Positions 33,589 through 43,571 of a stretch of DNA of 64,000 nucleotides are shown here, piece by piece (the stretch's first letter is position 1; every line of letters starts with the position of its first letter). The notes beneath the pieces were generated by a model that was not told where the DNA came from, did not search any database, and saw only the letters and a program-made list of their open reading frames with translations. Source of the DNA: WHTI01 sp963826105. GTDB lineage: Bacteria > Actinomycetota > CADDZG01 > WHSQ01. A program made the translations under genes and the position numbers. Location of the stretch: the NCBI GenBank assembly GCA_963826105.1, contig CAWGWA010000006.1, positions 62,001 through 126,000 on the forward strand. The letters run 5' to 3'.

Positions 33589-35121
33589 CTAATCCCTCTC
33601 CGCAGCTTCCTGGGGCCAGACCTGGGTCCCCGCCGCCCACGTGCTGAGTACCTCGGTTGAGGTCAGGTCCTCGACCTCGGTCTTAGCCAGATCGCGGTCG
33701 AGGGCGACGAGGTCGGCGACGGCTCCGACTTCGAGGGTCCCGTCGAGACCCGGACCGAAGGCCAGGGCACGGGCGCCCATCGTGTGCATCTTGATCGCCA
33801 GGGTGCGACCCAAGCGTTCGTCCTCCAGGTGATGTGCTCGCATCGCCTGCATCTGAACGAACGGATCGAGCGGGGTCACGGTCGAGTCGGAGCCGGCCCC
33901 CACGACCAGGGCGTTCTCGATCATTGAGCCGAACCGGTTCATCTGCCGGGCGCGCGGCCAACCCATCCTCTCGGCGTAGAGCCCGTGCGGTCCACCCCAA
34001 TAGAGATCGAACGCCGGTTGCACCGAGGCTCGGAGTCGGAGGGCGCGGGCGCGCTCGAGGTGATCGTCGTTGGAGCACTCGAAGTGCTCGATACGGTGAC
34101 CCTTTCGTCGAACCTCATCGACCCCGACGGCCTCGGCGACCCGCTCCCAGGTCGCGATCGCCTGCTCGATCGCGGCGTCACCGATCGCGTGGACGCCGAC
34201 CTGGAGGTCCGCTCGCTGGGCTTCGAGGAAGAAGTCGTACAGCCCCTCGTCATCCCGGTACGAGATCCCGGTGGGAGACGATCCACTCGGTGGCGGCGAC
34301 TCGTAGGGCTCGCTTAACCACGCGGTGTGAGAGCCGAAGGAACCGTCGAGGAAGTAGTCCCCTCCGATCCGGTGGAACCCCATCTCTTTGATGCGACTGA
34401 CCGCGGTCGTGGCGATGTAGGGCACGACGAGGAGCGCCATGTCCGCGACCGCCGCGGCCAGCGTGTCCCACGCCGCCCACCCGCGCCACTCGACGACGTG
34501 CATCTCGTGGACCGATGTGATGCCCTTCGAGTAGGCGAGCTTCACCGCGCCGCGGATCGCGTCAGTTGCTTGCTGCTTCGGGAGGTTGCGGTCGAACCAA
34601 GTCCACGCGGCCGCGGCCGCCTGCTCTCTCAGGAAGCCGGTCGGTGTTCCCGACTCATCCCGGTCCACTCCCTCGATCCCGTCGAGATCGAGTTCGGCAA
34701 ACAACGCACCCGACACCACCGCAGAGTGCATGTCTGCCCGGGCAAGAAGGGCCGGCCGCTTCCCTACCGCGCCGTCGAGATCCGCTCCGAGGATCGGGTG
34801 ATCGAGATCCTCGAAGTTTCCTCCGAACAGCAGAGCCCCGGCGTCCGCTGCCCGATCCTTGAATGCCTCGAGGATCACTGCCCGTGACCGCTGACCCCGG
34901 AAATCCAACCCCGCGGCATACAGGCCGGTGGCAGGCAGGTGGACGTGGGCGTCGACGAACGACGGGTAGACATGAGCACCGCCCAGGTCGACGACCCGGT
35001 CCGCCTCGGGCGGGTCACCGTCCCCGATGGCCGCGAAACTGCCGTCGGAGGCCAGAACCCATGAGGCCCTTGCCGCCGACGGCAGCCTGTGTGCGATGCA
35101 GTTCACGAACAGGGTCTTCAT
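33589..35121 (-). CDS. amidohydrolase family protein (YtcJ-like)
   Basis: A 510-residue metal-dependent hydrolase of the COG1574 group. It opens with the amidohydrolase composite beta-domain, then VYPSFVDAHVHLPATGL (HxH metal ligands). GVHAIGDAAIEQAIATWERV and HRIEHFECSND supply the other His residues, and GAGSDSTVTPLDPFVQMQAM gives the final Asp region. The C-terminus returns to the beta-domain (LEVGAVADLVALDRDLAKTE). Members cleave varied amides; the substrate cannot be read from sequence. The gene is intact. Confidence 0.9.
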   Translation of the reverse strand: MKTLFVNCIAHRLPSAARASWVLASDGSFAAIGDGDPPEADRVVDLGGAHVYPSFVDAHVHLPATGLYAAGLDFRGQRSRAVILEAFKDRAADAGALLFGGNFEDLDHPILGADLDGAVGKRPALLARADMHSAVVSGALFAELDLDGIEGVDRDESGTPTGFLREQAAAAAWTWFDRNLPKQQATDAIRGAVKLAYSKGITSVHEMHVVEWRGWAAWDTLAAAVADMALLVVPYIATTAVSRIKEMGFHRIGGDYFLDGSFGSHTAWLSEPYESPPPSGSSPTGISYRDDEGLYDFFLEAQRADLQVGVHAIGDAAIEQAIATWERVAEAVGVDEVRRKGHRIEHFECSNDDHLERARALRLRASVQPAFDLYWGGPHGLYAERMGWPRARQMNRFGSMIENALVVGAGSDSTVTPLDPFVQMQAMRAHHLEDERLGRTLAIKMHTMGARALAFGPGLDGTLEVGAVADLVALDRDLAKTEVEDLTSTEVLSTWAAGTQVWPQEAAERD

Positions 35122-35166
35122 ATCGACCCCGACCGTATATCTCCTTGCGGAGGACCTACCTCCGGT

Positions 35167-36993
35167 CTAGCCGTTCGGCTCGAAGATGACGCCGCCTCCA
35201 CCGTTCTTGATGATGATCTGGATGTAGCGGTTGCCCGAGACGACCATGTCGAATTCATCGATCGACTCGGAGATCACTTTGCCCCTGTTCCCACGTAGCT
35301 GCGCCACTAGATCGTTGTTCTGGGGGGCACTCTCGAACTTATCGATGAGATCTTGGATCGAGTCGAGTTCTTCCTCGCTGCCCCCGCACTCCTCCGGGTA
35401 GATGAAGCAGTAGTAGTCGTACCCGTACCCGCTGCTACCGCCCATGATCTCGAGGGAACCACGGTTGGTGAGCTTGTTCGGCAGGTCGAAGGAGAGTTCG
35501 ACGATCTCATTGTCGCCACCGTCGTACGGCTTGAGTATGACACGCAGGTAGACCGTGCCACCTCGCTCGACCCGCAGCGCGTCGACCGCCCTCGTAATTC
35601 ACGCCGTCGGTCGAGATGCCGACGTGCTTGATCGTGAACTGCTTGACCTCGTCCTCAAGCGAAGCGTTGAAGTCGACGCCGGTGAACTCGATGTCCTCGA
35701 TCTGCTGGTTCAGAAACGCGTAGAGATGAGACTCCATCTCGTAGAGGCTCTCGTAGTTGACGTCGTAGTCGGACGTGAAGATGTTGCTCCGTGTCAGCTC
35801 CCAGGGACCACTGGCGCTGGTACCGCTGATCGTCCAACTAGCGGTGCTGGAGCCCCCGTCGATCTCGTCTCTCGTGAAGTCGATGTTGGACAAGGCGTGG
35901 AGCCAGGCGAGGTAGGGCACGTACTCGGAGACGACGATGTCGGTCGCGCCGTCTCGCTGGGTGAGGCCACCGTCGGCCTCGATGTGTGAGGTCACGGGGA
36001 TCGTCGGCTGGAAGTCACCCATGATCGCCCTGATCCCGGCGAACCGGTCCTGGTCGACGGTTCCGATCCCTCCGGTGATGTTGGCGAGCTTGAAGGAACC
36101 GCCGAGGCTGTCGCTCACGATGGTTATCGCCTCTGCGTGGTTGGCACCGGCCGTCGTCGCTCCCTCCGGTACGTAGTTGAACGGGTGACCGAAGGCGAGG
36201 ACCTTCCCCTCGCACACGTACGAGATCGTGCCGATCCCGGCATATGTGACATCACCGTAGGAGAGAGCGGCGGCGAAGTTTCCTCCCGCTGCCGGGGCCA
36301 CATCGGACGGCGCGGGAGCCGCCTTCCGGATGACCCCTTGAACAGAACGAGGGGAAGCTTCTCCCGGTCGATCGTCTTGGAGAGCTCGTCCATCGCACGG
36401 TCGCCCACACCCGAGATGCTCACCGGGGTAAGGAGGCGCTTCATCGAGGAGCTTGAGGCGCTTTCGGAGGTCCCGGTGGCGCGCGCGATCCTGGCCTTCA
36501 TGGTTTTGGAGAGCTGAACCTTTGCGGGTGGTGCGTCCCCACCCATGGCCGTGGGTCGATCGGCGATCTTCAGCATGTCCTCGGCGGGAGTGAGGCCGGC
36601 GATCGTTGATGGTCCGTAGGTCAGCCCGTAAGCCAAGGCGCCGATGAACTCGCCGTTGACGTAGACCGGGGACCCCGACATCCCGAACCAGATGCCCCCG
36701 GCATCATCGATGGCAGGGCTGGAGGTATCCACGACGATCAGGTCACGACCCGGACCGATCCCGTTCTCCATGACCCCGAGCACTTCGACAGAGAAGGGCT
36801 CCGGTTCGGTGCCTTCGGAAACGGTGTATCCGGTCCCCATCATGCCTTTGGTGACCTCGGCGACCGGCATCACTTCCGGACAGTCCGCCAGGGCGGCTTT
36901 CGCCGGCCCGGTGGCTAAGGCTCCACCTAGAAGGGCGACTATCGAGAGAACCGCCACGTGCCGCTTGCCCAACCTAGCTCGGAAGGCTTTCAC
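35167..36993 (-). CDS. secreted SpoIVB-like S55 family serine peptidase, frameshifted twice
   Basis: Exported protein of about 608 residues. GTG 36993 (GGAGGAA upstream) starts a signal peptide (HVAVLSIVALLGGALATGPA). The peptidase S55 core has GGIWFGMSGSPVYVNGEFIG, whose Ser is the expected nucleophile, and later GKVLAFGHPFNYVPEGATTA. The frame breaks near 36315-36335 (behaves as a one-base loss) and again in a GGG run near 35588-35600 (one-base gain). The last ~140 residues form a beta-rich domain (GGTVYLRVILKPYDGGDNEI). Role outside sporulation is unknown. Confidence 0.8.
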
Positions 36994-37163
36994 CGTTCCT
37001 CCATTCCTATTGCAGGCCGCGGACGGCCCACATTGCCCGATAACCGATCGACTGCTCGTTCAGCTTCGTTTCCCGTCTGACGTTCCTGGGCGAGAAAAGG
37101 TTGCTCGGTCGACAGACTTCAATCGTCCTCGTTCCCAGCGGCCCCGGCTATGCCTTTGTGCAT

Positions 37164-37169
37164 TAGCCT
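37164..37169 (+). promoter_or_regulatory. candidate -10 (TAGCCT) for leaderless MGMT-like gene
   Basis: TAGCCT ends 6 nt before ATG 37176 with no ribosome-binding site. The 180-bp gap upstream, back to the S55 peptidase start at 36993, shows no other gene. Confidence 0.4.
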
Positions 37170-37175
37170 CAATCG

Positions 37176-37538
37176 ATGGCGATCGCCCCCGAGGATGTGT
37201 TCCGTGTGGTGAGCCTCGTTCGTCCCGGTGAGTGGACGACCTACGGAGACATCTCGATCGCGGTCGCCGGCCATCGACATTGCGCCCGCTACGTGGGGAA
37301 CCTGGCTGCTACCGATGATGGATTCCCTCACGCTCAGCGGGTGCTTCGATCTGGAGGAACGGTTGCCGACAGCCCGGGACGGAGCTCGAAGAGGGTCGTA
37401 GAGAAGCTCCTCAAAGAGGGTGTGGAGTTCCGCGGGCGGCTAGCCGATCCTCGCCGGCAGGTTCACTGGGACGAGCTCGCCCGGCGGGCGGGTCGAGCCC
37501 CTCAGGTTCGAGCTAGCTCGGACGTCACCAATGGCTAA
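37176..37538 (+). CDS. MGMT/alkyltransferase-like DNA-binding protein without catalytic Cys
   Basis: A 120-residue protein made of the winged-helix DNA-binding domain of O6-alkylguanine transferases: VFRVVSLVRPGEWTTYGDIS, then HCARYVGNLAATDDGFPHAQ and RVLRSGGTVA. The active-site PCHRV is replaced by PHAQRV, so it cannot accept alkyl groups. Such alkyltransferase-like proteins can flag damaged bases for excision repair, which is a possibility here. It overlaps the next gene by 8 bp. Confidence 0.78.
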   Translation: MAIAPEDVFRVVSLVRPGEWTTYGDISIAVAGHRHCARYVGNLAATDDGFPHAQRVLRSGGTVADSPGRSSKRVVEKLLKEGVEFRGRLADPRRQVHWDELARRAGRAPQVRASSDVTNG

Positions 37539-38016
37539 ACGGAACTATCTAGTGGAGGGGTTATCTGGGGCCGGCAAATCATCGGTTTACGAGGAGCTGA
37601 TCCGACGCGGCTACAAGGCGATCAGTACCGACCGTGCCTGGGCGTATCACGCCGACCCCGACACCGGCCTCCCGGGTGGGCCCCTTCATCACGACAACTA
37701 CATGTGGGACGTGAAAGAGGCTGTCAGCGAACTCGAAAGCCCGGAACCAGAAGTGCTATTCGTCTGTGGCAGCAGCCGTAACCGCGACCACTTTCTGCGC
37801 TATTTCACCAAGGTATTCAATCTGCGAGTCGACGACGACACGATGCGCCGCCGACTCCAAGAGCGCACCGATGATGACTGGCCGCTCGGCCAAGAGGGAG
37901 TCGAACTCATGCTCGATCTGAATCGGAGCGACAAAGGACCGGCCGGAGCGATAGATATAGATGCCACCCAGCCTCTCAACCAGGTTGTCGACGACCTGCT
38001 TCGCCTAGCAGATTGA
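37531..38016 (+). CDS. P-loop kinase-like ATP-binding protein
   Basis: A 161-residue P-loop protein with Walker A at the N-terminus (YLVEGLSGAGKSSVYEELIRR), an acidic hhhhCG strand (VLFVCGSSRNRDHFL), a lid-like DDDTMRRRLQERT segment and a C-terminal IDATQPLNQVVDDLL. The build resembles small nucleoside or shikimate-type kinases of the AAA_33 group; the substrate is unknown. Its start lies within the MGMT-like gene, which suggests coupled expression. Confidence 0.75.
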   Translation: MAKRNYLVEGLSGAGKSSVYEELIRRGYKAISTDRAWAYHADPDTGLPGGPLHHDNYMWDVKEAVSELESPEPEVLFVCGSSRNRDHFLRYFTKVFNLRVDDDTMRRRLQERTDDDWPLGQEGVELMLDLNRSDKGPAGAIDIDATQPLNQVVDDLLRLAD

Positions 38017-38100
38017 ACAATTACGGTTGTGTTGGCTACCTGATCGGCACATACCGCGTTGCCACCGCACCCGAGCCGAACTCCAGCCGGCTGACGACCT

Positions 38101-39201
38101 TCAGGTCGATGCGCGTCGATAGCCCTGTTGGGCTCGGGGGCCGAAGATCGGCTCGGTCACGTAGAACGGACGCGCCACCTCGTTGCGGTAGTAGCGGGTC
38201 GTGGTGGGCGATGAATCGAGCCTCAGGTCGGATTTCGGTCCGTGCGCGTTTCGCCAGCTCTCGTGCCAGTAGGACTCGGCGACGATCTGCGCGATAGCGG
38301 ACCGTTCCTTAGGCTCCGCAGCGCAGGCGCGGACCCAACGAGCCTTCTTCTCGTTGTGCGGCTCTTGCGCGGCCCCGAACTCGAGGAGTGCGAGTGGCTT
38401 GCTGTCGGACAACGCGTCCAGATCCCCGTACGCCGCGTCCATGAGATCCCGGAATGGGGTCCAGGACTCCCCGACCTTCTGCGGCCCGTAGACACTGACG
38501 CCGATCCAGTCCACGTAGTCGTCGCCCGGGTAGTACTCCGACATCTGATTCCAGTCCTTCTGGGGCCACGACTCGCCGTTGGGATGGAAGAACCAGGTGA
38601 TGTTCCATGCGGCCTCGGCGCGGCAGATGTCGACGATGTGGCGGTAGGTGTCGCGGAACCGCTCGGGACCGTCGGCCTCGGTCGGATCGCCGTAGCCCTC
38701 GGTCTCCCCTCCCCCATTCCACCGACCGTTCCACGGGAACCAGAAGCCGTTGACCTCGGTACCGAACTCGACCAGCAGCGGGATGTCGGTGGCCGCGGCC
38801 GCGCGCGCACCACTCGTGGAGATCACCGTCGAAGTCCCCGTCGAGGAATCTCTGCAGCGTGTACTTCGTCGGCTTCTGCTTGAAGTTCGTGCGCGCCATC
38901 ATGCGGATGAACGGAACCCGACCGTGCTCCGCGATGATCTCGACGTCCTTGGAGGGGAACGAGATCCCGTTGAACCAGTTGTTCGAGAAGTACACCCAGG
39001 TCATGTCCTTCCCGACCAGGTCCTCGAAGTCGCGGAGTTTGTCCTCGGTGACGAAGCTCTCAGCCCCTCCGAGGTCCGGGAACGCCGCGTGATACATGCC
39101 CTCCGGCCGGTGGGAGCAAGACGGCGTCGTCGGCCGCGTGAGCGGTCGCCGGAAGACAGCGTGATGGCGAGCAGGATCGAGACGATCAGCCGCGCTCTCA
39201 T
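38101..39201 (-). CDS. secreted GH26-like glycoside hydrolase, frameshifted three times
   Basis: Reading frames join into one secreted protein of about 365 residues. ATG 39201 starts a signal peptide (RARLIVSILLAITLSS, then ATAHAADD after removal of one base near 39141-39154). A second extra base lies near 39098-39106, before MYHAAFPDLGGAESF, and a third near 38801-38816. The core matches GH26 mannanases: LLVEFGTEVNGFWFPWNGRW with the acid/base Glu, YYPGDDYVDWIGVSVYG, and ALLEFGA with the nucleophile Glu. All three breaks behave as one-base insertions. Substrate (mannan or another beta-glycan) is inferred only from family. Confidence 0.78.
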
Positions 39202-39266
39202 GCAGCCAGCCTTCCACGGCTTGGGAAGAAATGCTTAGGTCGGTCCGCGTAGGGTATGCAGTGCCG

Positions 39267-39755
39267 ATGACTAACGACGATGAGAAGAAGAAGGACAGCG
39301 GGGGCCAGGCCGACGAGGATGCCAAGGAACGGGTCGATCGCGAGCTGATCGAGCTCCTGAACGAGCTTCGCGTCGCCCTCCCGGGGGTACAGGTCCTGTT
39401 CGCCTTCCTCCTGACACTCCCGTTCACGCAGGCGTTCGGGAAGATCTCGGGCGTGGGCGAAACCGCCTACGTCGTCGCCCTCCTCGCGGCCGCGTTGTCG
39501 ACCGCATTATTCATCCTTCCGACGTCGATGCACCGGCTTACTTTCCGTGAAGGGACCAAGGAGCAGCTCCTGTTCACCTCGAACCGCGCGGCGATCGGTG
39601 GCCTGGCGCTTCTACTGGTGGCGATCGTGGCGGTCATCGTCGTGGTCTTCAGTGCGTTATTCGATAACACCGTGGCGTTCTTGGTCGCGGGCGCGGTTGC
39701 ACTGTGGTTCGGGTGGTTCTGGTACGCCCTGCCGCTTCGACTCAAGGGTGACTGA
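39267..39755 (+). CDS. DUF6328-like membrane protein
   Basis: A 162-residue protein with a charged N-terminus (TNDDEKKKDSGGQADEDAKE), the amphipathic ELIELLNELRVALPGVQVLF, and four hydrophobic helices ending in FGWFWYALPLRLKGD. This is the pattern of the DUF6328 family in Actinobacteria; function unknown. ATG 39267 is preferred, although TAGGGT lies 5 nt before a GTG at 39261, which could be a leaderless start two codons earlier. Its stop overlaps the next ATG. Confidence 0.78.
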   Translation: MTNDDEKKKDSGGQADEDAKERVDRELIELLNELRVALPGVQVLFAFLLTLPFTQAFGKISGVGETAYVVALLAAALSTALFILPTSMHRLTFREGTKEQLLFTSNRAAIGGLALLLVAIVAVIVVVFSALFDNTVAFLVAGAVALWFGWFWYALPLRLKGD

Positions 39756-40699
39756 TGCGGGTCTGTCTCATGATCGAGGGCCAGGAGAGCGTCACCTGGG
39801 ATGACTGGAGGGCGCTCGCGACGGCGACGGAGGATGCCGGCCTCGAGGGATTGTTCCGGTCGGACCACTATCTTCCGATCGGCACCGAGGGCGGTTCCTC
39901 ACTCGACGCCTGGACCACTCTGGCCGGGCTTGCGACCCAAAGCTCCCGCATCAAGCTGGGCACGATGGTGTCCCCCGCGACGTTCCGTCATCCATCGGTT
40001 CTGGCGAAATCGGTCGTGACCGTGGATCACATCTCCGGCGGTCGTGCGGAGCTCGGGATCGGTGCGGGGTGGTTCGAGGCCGAGCATCGTGCCTACGGAT
40101 TCTCCTTCCACGACACCAAGACGCCGCATGGCGATGCTTGAGGAGCAGATCGAGATCGTCTCTCGCTCGTGGTCCGAGGGCCCCTTCGACTTCAAGTGGT
40201 CGTCACTATTCGATCGAGGGGCTCGATGCTCAGCCGAAACCGATCTCCGAGCCGCGCCCGAATCTGATCGTCGGCGGTTCCGGCGGTCCTCGGACCGTGG
40301 CGCTCTGTGCTCGGTGGGCGGATGAGTACAACACCGTCGCATCCCACGATCGACGAGATCCGTTCGCGGCGAAAGTCACTCGAGGACGCCTACATCGCCG
40401 TCGACCGCGACCCTGCCGAAGTCGTCTTCTCGGTCATGACCGGCGTGGTGATCGGCTCGGACGAGTCCGAGGTGGATGCCCGCGCTCGAGAGCTCATGGC
40501 CCGTGATGGGGAGTCTGGATCGGTTGACGAGTGGCTCGCCCGGACCCGGGAGAGGCAGATCGTCGGCACCGTCGAGGAGGCAACCGAACGACTCGGAGAA
40601 CTGGCCGAGGCCGGCCTCGATCGGATCATGCTCCAGCACCTCCTCCATACCGACCTAGAGGTAGTGGCGCTGATCGGCGAAGTCGCCGCCCGTCTCTGA
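39755..40699 (+). CDS. LLM-class (luciferase-like, F420-type) oxidoreductase, frameshifted three times
   Basis: TIM-barrel oxidoreductase of about 313 residues once repaired. The N-terminal part has LFRSDHYLPIGTEGGSSLDA, KLGTMVSPATFRHPSVLAK and GGRAELGIGAGWFEAEHRAY. The frame shifts near 40118-40128, 40195-40203 and 40330-40345, each time as a one-base gain, with the protein continuing (RMAMLEEQIEIV; GLDAQPKPISEPRPNLIVGG; EIRSRRKSLEDAYIAVDRDP) to a normal end. The family uses F420 or FMN; the substrate cannot be assigned. Confidence 0.82.
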
Positions 40700-40702
40700 C
40701 CT

Positions 40703-40722
40703 CTTTGTGCGTTTGCACGAAG
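40703..40722. terminator. small hairpin after LLM gene
   Basis: CTTTGTGC and GCACGAAG pair (8 bp, one G-T) around a GTTT loop, just after the LLM stop at 40699 and before the M14 gene. No U-tract follows, so termination is possible but not certain. Confidence 0.3.
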
Positions 40723-40786
40723 GTCGAGCCCCCCTTCGGACGAACCGCGAGGTCAATAGCTGACTCTCACACCAGGAGGGCTCCTG

Positions 40787-43055
40787 ATGGTCCGTCGTAC
40801 GCCTCGTCTCTCGGTTGCCGCGGTACTCGTGTTCTCGATCGTCATGTTGATCGCCCCAGGGGCCTCCGCCACGCCCGTGTGCACCGACGGCTATATGGGC
40901 GGACCACCGCTCGATCTGTGCGGGGGCCGGATCTTCCCCGAGGCCGAGACCGCCTTCGAGTACGTCCAGTACCTCCCCGACCCGGCCACCGGGTTCCGTG
41001 AGTACCAGCACGGCATCGAGTACCTGGCGCAGAAGTACCCCCGCTGGGTCGAGATCATCAAGCTGAGTGACCTCTACGGCGACGACGCCGTCAGTATGGG
41101 CCCGGACGCGCAACGCTCCAACGACGCGGCCGATACCGGTGACGGCTACGACATCTTCGCCATCAAGCTGACCGACAGAGAGGTCCCCGACGCCGGGAAG
41201 GAAACCCTGTTGTTCTCGCTCTCGGTTCACGGGGACGAGATCGGCGGTCGCGAGGGCGGTCTTCGAGCGATGGAGGACCTGGCGATGGCGGCGGAGAACG
41301 GCGGCACGATCGCAGACGGTGCTCAGGGTTACGAATCGACCACCGGGAGCGAGCCCGAGATCCACGAGTACGAAGTGGCCGACGTTCTTGCCAATGAAGC
41401 CGTGTACTTCATCGACTTCAACATCGACGGCTGGGTGAAGGGCGATCACTTCGCTCCCCCGACCGGCGACCCCGCCAGCGCTCGTCTGTACTCGCGCGGG
41501 AACTATGCAGGTACCGACCTCAACCGTCAGATGCCGACGGTCGGAAGCATCAACACCTCGCGCAACCCGCTGGAAGAGAGCGAGATGCTCTACGGCCACC
41601 GTTTCATGCACGCGGTCGCCGCGGCCGGCGTCGGCGGACAGTTGGCCTACGGCGCCGACATCCACGGTGAGAGCGCCTCACGCGCCTTCATCGACATCAT
41701 GTACCCGGCCGGTCAGTTCGACTCCGTCAAGCACCGCCGTCTGATGTCGATCGCCGAGCGGACCAAGTCGATCGTTGACAAGACCCTCTACGAGGGGTTG
41801 ATCGATGCACTTGAAGAGGAGACCGGCGGCGATGCCGGCGAGGGCATCGAGGATGAAGGCTTCCCCGTTGGCAACACGGTTCCGACCAAGCCCGCTCGCT
41901 GGGGCACTGTGTGGGACACGCTCGGCTACACCGACACCGGGTTCATCGGGGACTACCTTGCGACCGAACTCGGCGTCACCGGGATGGACTACGAGATGGC
42001 GTTCAACCACGCCGACTACCGCGCTCATACCCGCGGTTGGAACTACTTCATGCAAGAGAACATGATCAACGGCTCCCGAGCCATCATCAAGACGGCGATG
42101 GCTTACGCGATGACCGAGCGGGAGGACTTCGCCGACTTCAAGATCGACCCGATCGGCAAGGTCGGGTACCTGACCGACCCCGTGCGGGTGACCGATACCG
42201 ACGAGAACGGCCCCGGCCGTCTGCCTGGCCCGGACGCGGATGGGATCGGCGCCAACGGGAACCCGGTGGAGCAGCGCTCCTACTCCGCATCGCAGCTCGA
42301 CTTCTTCGCCGATGAGTCCAAGTACGTCGTCGGCGGGATCAAGCGGATCAACGCCAGTGCCGTCGCCGCGAACAAGAAGAGGTTCAAGCGCCTCGACACG
42401 CTGGTGCTCGCGGACATCACGACTCCTCCGGGCAAGGCTCGCATACGACTCGGCGGACTACTTCGCCAACCTGAAGTCGTGGGTTGAAGATGGCGGGAAC
42501 CTGGTCCTCACCGACCGTGCCCTCCACGTGATGGAGAGCATCGGGTTCGTTCCTTCCGGTTCCGTCACCGACATCAAGGTCTATCAGCCGTATGCGAACT
42601 TCGTGGACTTCGAACACCCGATGGTGGCCGGCCTGCGCCAGAACGCACGCCAGCTATCGGAGGCAACCCTCGTCGGCTACCCGATCGGTAACAACGCGTC
42701 TCCGATGTCGGTCGTATCGAGAGACGCGTGGGAGACCGCAGGTGGTCACACCGTCGGCACCACCGGCAACAACTCCGGGTCGTCCGACGACGGCACCCAG
42801 ACCTCGGTCGGCGAAGCACCACTCGGCGATGGCATCATCCGCATCATGGGCGGTGGTCTCCCGACGCCGACCGAGGATTTCGACCACCGCTACGGACTCA
42901 AGGACTACTCGCTGACCTACTCGGGCCTCTTCATTCTCGAGAACTCGATAGTCCACAACTCGATGGACCGGATCATCATCATCGGTGGGGAGAGGATCGA
43001 GATCGCAACTGGGTGGCCGGGGAGTCTCTTCGCTCTCCCGTTCGCAGGCTCATGA
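40787..43055 (+). CDS. secreted M14-family zinc carboxypeptidase, frameshifted
   Basis: Exported metallopeptidase of about 755 residues. It has a signal peptide (LSVAAVLVFSIVMLIAPGAS, ASA cleavage site), the zinc motif SVHGDEIGGREGG (HxxE), the substrate-binding AGTDLNRQMPT and the third ligand ADIHGESAS. The frame is lost near 42436-42442; after dropping one base, YDSADYFANLKSWVEDGGNL continues to the stop. The C-terminal ~200 residues look like a class I glutamine-amidotransferase-type flavodoxin fold fused behind the peptidase, seen in other large M14 proteins. AGGAGGG lies before the start. Confidence 0.85.
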
Positions 43056-43103
43056 TCTACGAACCCTGCCTTGGGCATTAGTCGAGCCGTGGGAACCCAG
43101 TCG

Positions 43104-43571
43104 GTGAGAGGGCTGGTGGTGGCAGCTCTTGCCGCCATCGTCTTTCTTCCTGCTGCATCGCCGCCGGCAGGCGCTACGCTGCCGCGCTCCGAGTCGAAGT
43201 CCAAGGGGTGCACAAAAGACGAGAACCCGACGATGAAGCTCGACTACACAACTGAGCGGATGAAGGCTGTGTTCCGTTTCGCTAAGAAGTGCTACCCAAA
43301 GGGATCGACCTTCGAGAACGTGTCCGCCGGCGTCATCCGAACCCTCCCTGATGGGACTGGCGAGGCGCTAGGCCGTGGGAAGTCGTGCGATTCGGCCACG
43401 ACCTGTTGGCTTGCGGTAAAGATCCCTCACCCCGAGACCGAGTCTGCCCAGTACGAGTTTCGGGTGGACTGGCGCGGGCTGCACGGACATGGCCGGAAGC
43501 GCAAGACGGGGCCGATCTCGTGCACTTCGACTCCCGTCTCGGCGATGTGCGAAGAGGCAGGCAACTCATGA
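43104..43571 (+). CDS. secreted protein of unknown function
   Basis: About 155 residues with a signal peptide (RGLVVAALAAIVFLPAASPP, AGA site). The mature part has six cysteines (GCTKDE, KKCYPKG, KSCDSATTCW, ISCTSTP, MCEEAG), so disulfides are likely. No family recognised. Start is GTG 43104 or GTG 43089; an upstream TTG at 43071 overlaps the M14 end region and is less likely. Its stop overlaps the ATG of the membrane protein (ATGA). Confidence 0.6.
   Translation: MRGLVVAALAAIVFLPAASPPAGATLPRSESKSKGCTKDENPTMKLDYTTERMKAVFRFAKKCYPKGSTFENVSAGVIRTLPDGTGEALGRGKSCDSATTCWLAVKIPHPETESAQYEFRVDWRGLHGHGRKRKTGPISCTSTPVSAMCEEAGNS

Noticed and set aside
33589..35121. Possible mobile or defence island around 31-46 kb
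   Set aside because: No integrase, transposase, toxin-antitoxin pair, restriction gene or att-like repeats; base composition and codon use match the flanks.
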